The notes beneath the pieces are model-generated. The model ran no database searches, was not told where the DNA came from, and saw only the letters and a program-made list of their open reading frames with translations. 61,240 nt of DNA from NCBI GenBank assembly GCA_031276855.1, contig JAISMH010000020.1:1-61240 (forward strand), read 5' to 3'. Position numbers and translations under genes: made by a program. Position 1 is the first letter of the stretch; the number at the start of each line of letters is the position of its first letter. Positions 59,068-61,240 of the stretch are shown here, piece after piece. Source of the stretch: Synergistaceae bacterium (GTDB lineage Bacteria > Synergistota > Synergistia > Synergistales > Aminobacteriaceae).

Positions 59068-59118
59068 GGGGTGCAGGGGATAAGTCCCCTGCCGGAGTTT
59101 GGGGCGGAGCCCCAAAAC
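59068..59118. repeat. Double-hairpin palindromic repeat (family A), best-formed copy
   Basis: GGGGTGCAGGGGA...TCCCCTGCC then GGAGTTTGGGGC/GCCCCAA. It has the same module order as the 3129 copy and is inverted relative to 44549. A short T-run after the second stem (CTTTTTATTTT) could make it a terminator for livF on the + strand. Confidence 0.78.
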
Positions 59119-59146
59119 TTTTTATTTTCTTTGGAGGTATTTTTCG

Positions 59147-59779
59147 ATGTCCTTGACCGCTATGACGGTAAAAGATTTTACGGAGAAACTGGCTTCTGAC
59201 GCCCCCGCGCCCGGCGGGGGGAGTGCCGCCGCTCTTTCCGGCGCGCTCGGGTCCGCGCTTGTTTCGATGGTCTGCAATCTGACCGCGGGCAAGCCGAAGT
59301 ACGCGGCGCACGAGGCTCTTGTCCGGGATGTCCTGACGAAGTCGGGCGAACTGACGGCGAAGTTGCTGGAGGCTGTTCAGAGGGACACGGACGCTTTCGA
59401 CGCGGTGATCGCCGCTTTCGGCCTGCCGAAGGAGACGGACGCTCAGAAGGCCGAGCGGAGCGTCGCGATTCAGGCCGCCTATAAAGCGGCCGTGGCCTCG
59501 CCCGAGGCGACCGCGGAATGCTGCCTGGCCGTGATGCGTCTTGCCGAGTCTCTTGTGGGCAAAAGCAACGCGAATGCGGCGAGCGACCTCGCGGTCGGGG
59601 CGACGCAGGCCCACGCCGGGCTCAAGGGGGCTCTGGCGAACGTGCGGATAAACCTCCCTTCCATTAAGGATGCCGCTTACACGGCCGAGAAAAGGGCCTG
59701 GATGGAGCGCGCGGAGAAGGAGGCCGGAGAGCTTCTTCATTCCGTGGAGAGCGGGGTCGCCAGACAGCTGCTTTCATGA
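59147..59779 (+). CDS. Methenyltetrahydrofolate cyclohydrolase / cyclodeaminase family (FchA-like)
   Basis: A 210-residue protein with the FTCD-domain opening FTEKLASDAPAPGGGSAAALSG, cut here, and the late NAASDLAVGATQAHAGLKGA(L)-type helices. Free-standing proteins of this length act as methenyl-THF cyclohydrolase (FchA) or formimino-THF cyclodeaminase. The start is ATG at 59147 after GGAGG. It may supply the cyclohydrolase step that the FolD at 46745, lacking its lysine, could not perform. It overlaps acpS by 4 nt. Confidence 0.86.
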   Translation: MSLTAMTVKDFTEKLASDAPAPGGGSAAALSGALGSALVSMVCNLTAGKPKYAAHEALVRDVLTKSGELTAKLLEAVQRDTDAFDAVIAAFGLPKETDAQKAERSVAIQAAYKAAVASPEATAECCLAVMRLAESLVGKSNANAASDLAVGATQAHAGLKGALANVRINLPSIKDAAYTAEKRAWMERAEKEAGELLHSVESGVARQLLS

Positions 59780-60192
59780 TTCTCGGGCTGGGCGTGGACC
59801 TTTGCAGCATTTCTCGCATGGAGAGGGCGGCGCGTTCGCCCCACTTCGTGCGGCGGCTCTTCCGCCCTGCGGAGATCGCCTACGCGGAGGGGAAGGGAAA
59901 GGGGCGCGCGGGCGCTTACGCGTCGGCGTTCGCGGCGCGGGAGGCTTTCGCCAAGGCCAGCGGCGTTTCCATTTACCGGCTGGCGCTCGCTTCCCGGATT
60001 TGTCTGGAGCGCACGGAAGAGGGTCCTCGCCTTGCCGTTCCGCCCGAGGTGGACGCCGCCTTCGAGCGGGGGGAAAAGAGGGCCTGGGTGTCCCTCACGC
60101 ACGACGGGGACTACGCCGCCGCCGTCGTGGTGATTGAGAATCTGCGCTGGAATCTGCAATCTGGAATCTGCGATAGGGAGAGACCGCCATGA
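59776..60192 (+). CDS. acpS: Holo-[acyl-carrier-protein] synthase
   Basis: Transfers phosphopantetheine from CoA to acyl carrier protein. The 138-residue chain has LGLGVDLCSISRME (metal Asp), RRLFRPAEIAYAE, AAREAFAKA (catalytic Glu) and VSLTHDGDYAAA. The last 15 or so residues are unusual, from a small repeat (CTGGAATCTG-like) near 60145. It overlaps both neighbours by 4 nt. Confidence 0.92.
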   Translation: MILGLGVDLCSISRMERAARSPHFVRRLFRPAEIAYAEGKGKGRAGAYASAFAAREAFAKASGVSIYRLALASRICLERTEEGPRLAVPPEVDAAFERGEKRAWVSLTHDGDYAAAVVVIENLRWNLQSGICDRERPP

Positions 60193-60503
60193 AAGCAAGG
60201 CGAAGACGGCGCGTCGATTGGGACGAGGAGCTGCGGAAGACCGAGCGCATCCGCCGCAGGGGATTTTTCACGTCGGGCCTGTCGTTCGGCGTGGCGCTGA
60301 TTTTCATTCTCGCCGCGGGCCGCATGAACGCGACCGGCCTCGAAGCCGGCCGCAAGGTCATTTTCGCGCTCTGTCTCGTGATCGCGATGTTCCTTTTCCG
60401 CGCCGTCCTGGCCCGAAGGGCGCGCCTGCGCCGGGAACAGGAAGAATCTGTGAATGAAAAAACTGTGATAAAAGAAGAATCTGTGATGAAGGAAGATCTG
60501 TGA
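60189..60503 (+). CDS. Small two-TM membrane protein, unknown
   Basis: A 104-residue protein with a very basic N-terminus (MKARRRRR), two hydrophobic segments (about 26-44 and 55-73) and a charged tail with repeated SV-K/E units produced by a tandem repeat (GAAGAATCTGTGA). No family is recognised. It is translationally coupled to acpS and followed by tsaE after 16 nt. Confidence 0.72.
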   Translation: MKARRRRRVDWDEELRKTERIRRRGFFTSGLSFGVALIFILAAGRMNATGLEAGRKVIFALCLVIAMFLFRAVLARRARLRREQEESVNEKTVIKEESVMKEDL

Positions 60504-60519
60504 TGAAAGAAGAAAACAG

Positions 60520-61002
60520 ATGACGGAAACGGCCGAAGCCGTTTGGCGTTTCCGATCGTCCGGCGAGGAAGAGACGCTCCGTCTGGGCCGAACGCTGGGG
60601 ACTCTGCTCGTGCCGGGCCTGACCGTCCTGCTCTCGGGAGAGCTAGGGACGGGGAAGACCGTTTTCGTCCGCGGCGTCGGGGACGTGCTGAGCGCGGCGC
60701 GCGTGCGGAGCCCGTCGTTCACTCTGGTGAACGAGTATCGGACGGAGAAGTTCCTTCTCGTACACGCCGACCTCTACCGTTTGGAGCCCGGCGGCGCCGG
60801 AGAACTGGGGCTAGAAGAGTACGCCGGCGAGGACTGTGTGCTGTTTGTGGAGTGGCCGGATCGCTGGAAGACGCCGCCGGAGGATGTCCTGAGCGTGTCG
60901 ATAGAGGCCGCGGGCGAGACGGAGAGGCTCTTCGAGTTCTCCGCCCGCGGAGAGAAGGCCGGGGCGGTTTTTCGGAGATTGAAGAACGCGCGCGGGGCTT
61001 GA
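60520..61002 (+). CDS. tsaE: tRNA threonylcarbamoyladenosine biosynthesis ATPase TsaE
   Basis: A 160-residue ATPase that supports TsaB/TsaD in making t6A37 on tRNA. Walker A GELGTGKTVFVRG, SPSFTLVNEY and the late LFVEWPDRW are typical. The start is ATG at 60520. The partner tsaB is likely beyond the window. Confidence 0.94.
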   Translation: MTETAEAVWRFRSSGEEETLRLGRTLGTLLVPGLTVLLSGELGTGKTVFVRGVGDVLSAARVRSPSFTLVNEYRTEKFLLVHADLYRLEPGGAGELGLEEYAGEDCVLFVEWPDRWKTPPEDVLSVSIEAAGETERLFEFSARGEKAGAVFRRLKNARGA

Positions 61003-61055
61003 TTCCGGGAATCGGACGCAGGGAGTTTGAAACGGTTATCAAAAGAAGAGAAGAG

Positions 61056-61155
61056 CAAACCCCACCCGCTTCGCGGGAGCCCCTTTTCAAAGGGGGTGTC
61101 GGCGAAGCCGACGAGGGGTTGCCAGGGGGGGGGGGCCCCGGGGGGACGCCCCCCG
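61056..61155. repeat. Cluster of three hairpins plus G11 tract at the window end
   Basis: CCCGC/GCGGG (61065-61077), CCCC/GGGG around TTTTCAAA (61080-61095), GTCGGC/GCCGAC (61098-61112), then an 11-G run (61125-61135) and complementary GGGG/CCCC blocks. It looks like a MITE or REP-type element after tsaE. No gene is seen from 61003 to the end. Confidence 0.6.
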
Positions 61156-61240
61156 CCAATTCTATGCACCCGCCAAAAAAACATCGAGTTTAAAGGTGTG
61201 GAGGTTTTGTTGGTCGGGTTCGGCGTGTTCGACATACCAC

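Noticed and set aside
1-61240. tRNA, rRNA and CRISPR arrays
   Set aside because: No cloverleaf with a GGTTCGAATC-type arm, no rRNA segment and no regularly spaced 24-40-bp repeats were seen; the tandem and palindromic repeats found have no spacers.

Overview
The window is a gene-dense, GC-rich bacterial chromosome segment. It most likely comes from a member of the Synergistota: a diderm, anaerobic, amino-acid- and organic-acid-using lineage. The strongest marker is the protein at 43298-44533, which ends in a Synergist-CTERM-type tail (GCNAG, hydrophobic stretch, RRKSR). An LPS acyltransferase, a patatin/beta-barrel protein, TonB/ExbBD, TAXI-type TRAP and LIV-type ABC transporters agree with this. 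The taxon is an inference from gene content; no rRNA or tRNA gene was seen in the window.

Layout. 183-4845 (+): a small orphan protein, a Nudix hydrolase, an OmpR-type two-component pair and a Ski2-like helicase. 4888-12573 (-): a TAXI-TRAP uptake system followed by a LarA-type nickel racemase and two FAD oxidoreductases plus a DUF1667 protein, which together look like a 2-hydroxy-acid uptake/racemisation/oxidation operon. 12574-13318: a long non-coding gap with a candidate free-standing structured RNA on the + strand. 13319-31737 (-): a long housekeeping run (mazG, a carboxyltransferase subunit, phoH, pgpH-like, ybeY, a CNNM/CBS protein, cdd, era, recO, hisS, speE).

That run is interrupted at 15583-22268 by a 6.6-kb island bounded by a 50-bp direct repeat (49/50 identical) of the recO 3' end. 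The island carries its own sigma-54 (rpoN), a PAS/AAA+/Fis enhancer-binding protein, a textbook -24/-12 promoter with paired upstream palindromes, a CitMHS-like transporter and a split AtuA-like enzyme. It is a self-contained regulated catabolic cassette and the most interesting object in the window.

31972-38246 (+): methylmalonyl-CoA epimerase, LPS acyltransferase, a RuvC-fold protein, CheX, a patatin/barrel protein and archaeal-type ProRS. 38380-46720 (+): a cobalamin riboswitch with terminator ahead of a btuFDC-like ABC system, exbB/exbD/tonB, the Synergist-CTERM protein and a TonB-dependent receptor, i.e. a B12 import route from outer to inner membrane in one unit. 46745-54978 (-): purE-C-S-Q-L-F-M and folD. 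55429-61002 (+): livHMGF without a binding protein, a separate cyclohydrolase (fchA-like), acpS, a small membrane protein and tsaE.

Several families of palindromic intergenic repeats are scattered through the window, and some run into coding ends (hisS, the B12 ATPase, the TonB receptor). Short in-frame tandem repeats near gene ends are also unusually common. All calls come from reading the sequence; no database search was run.
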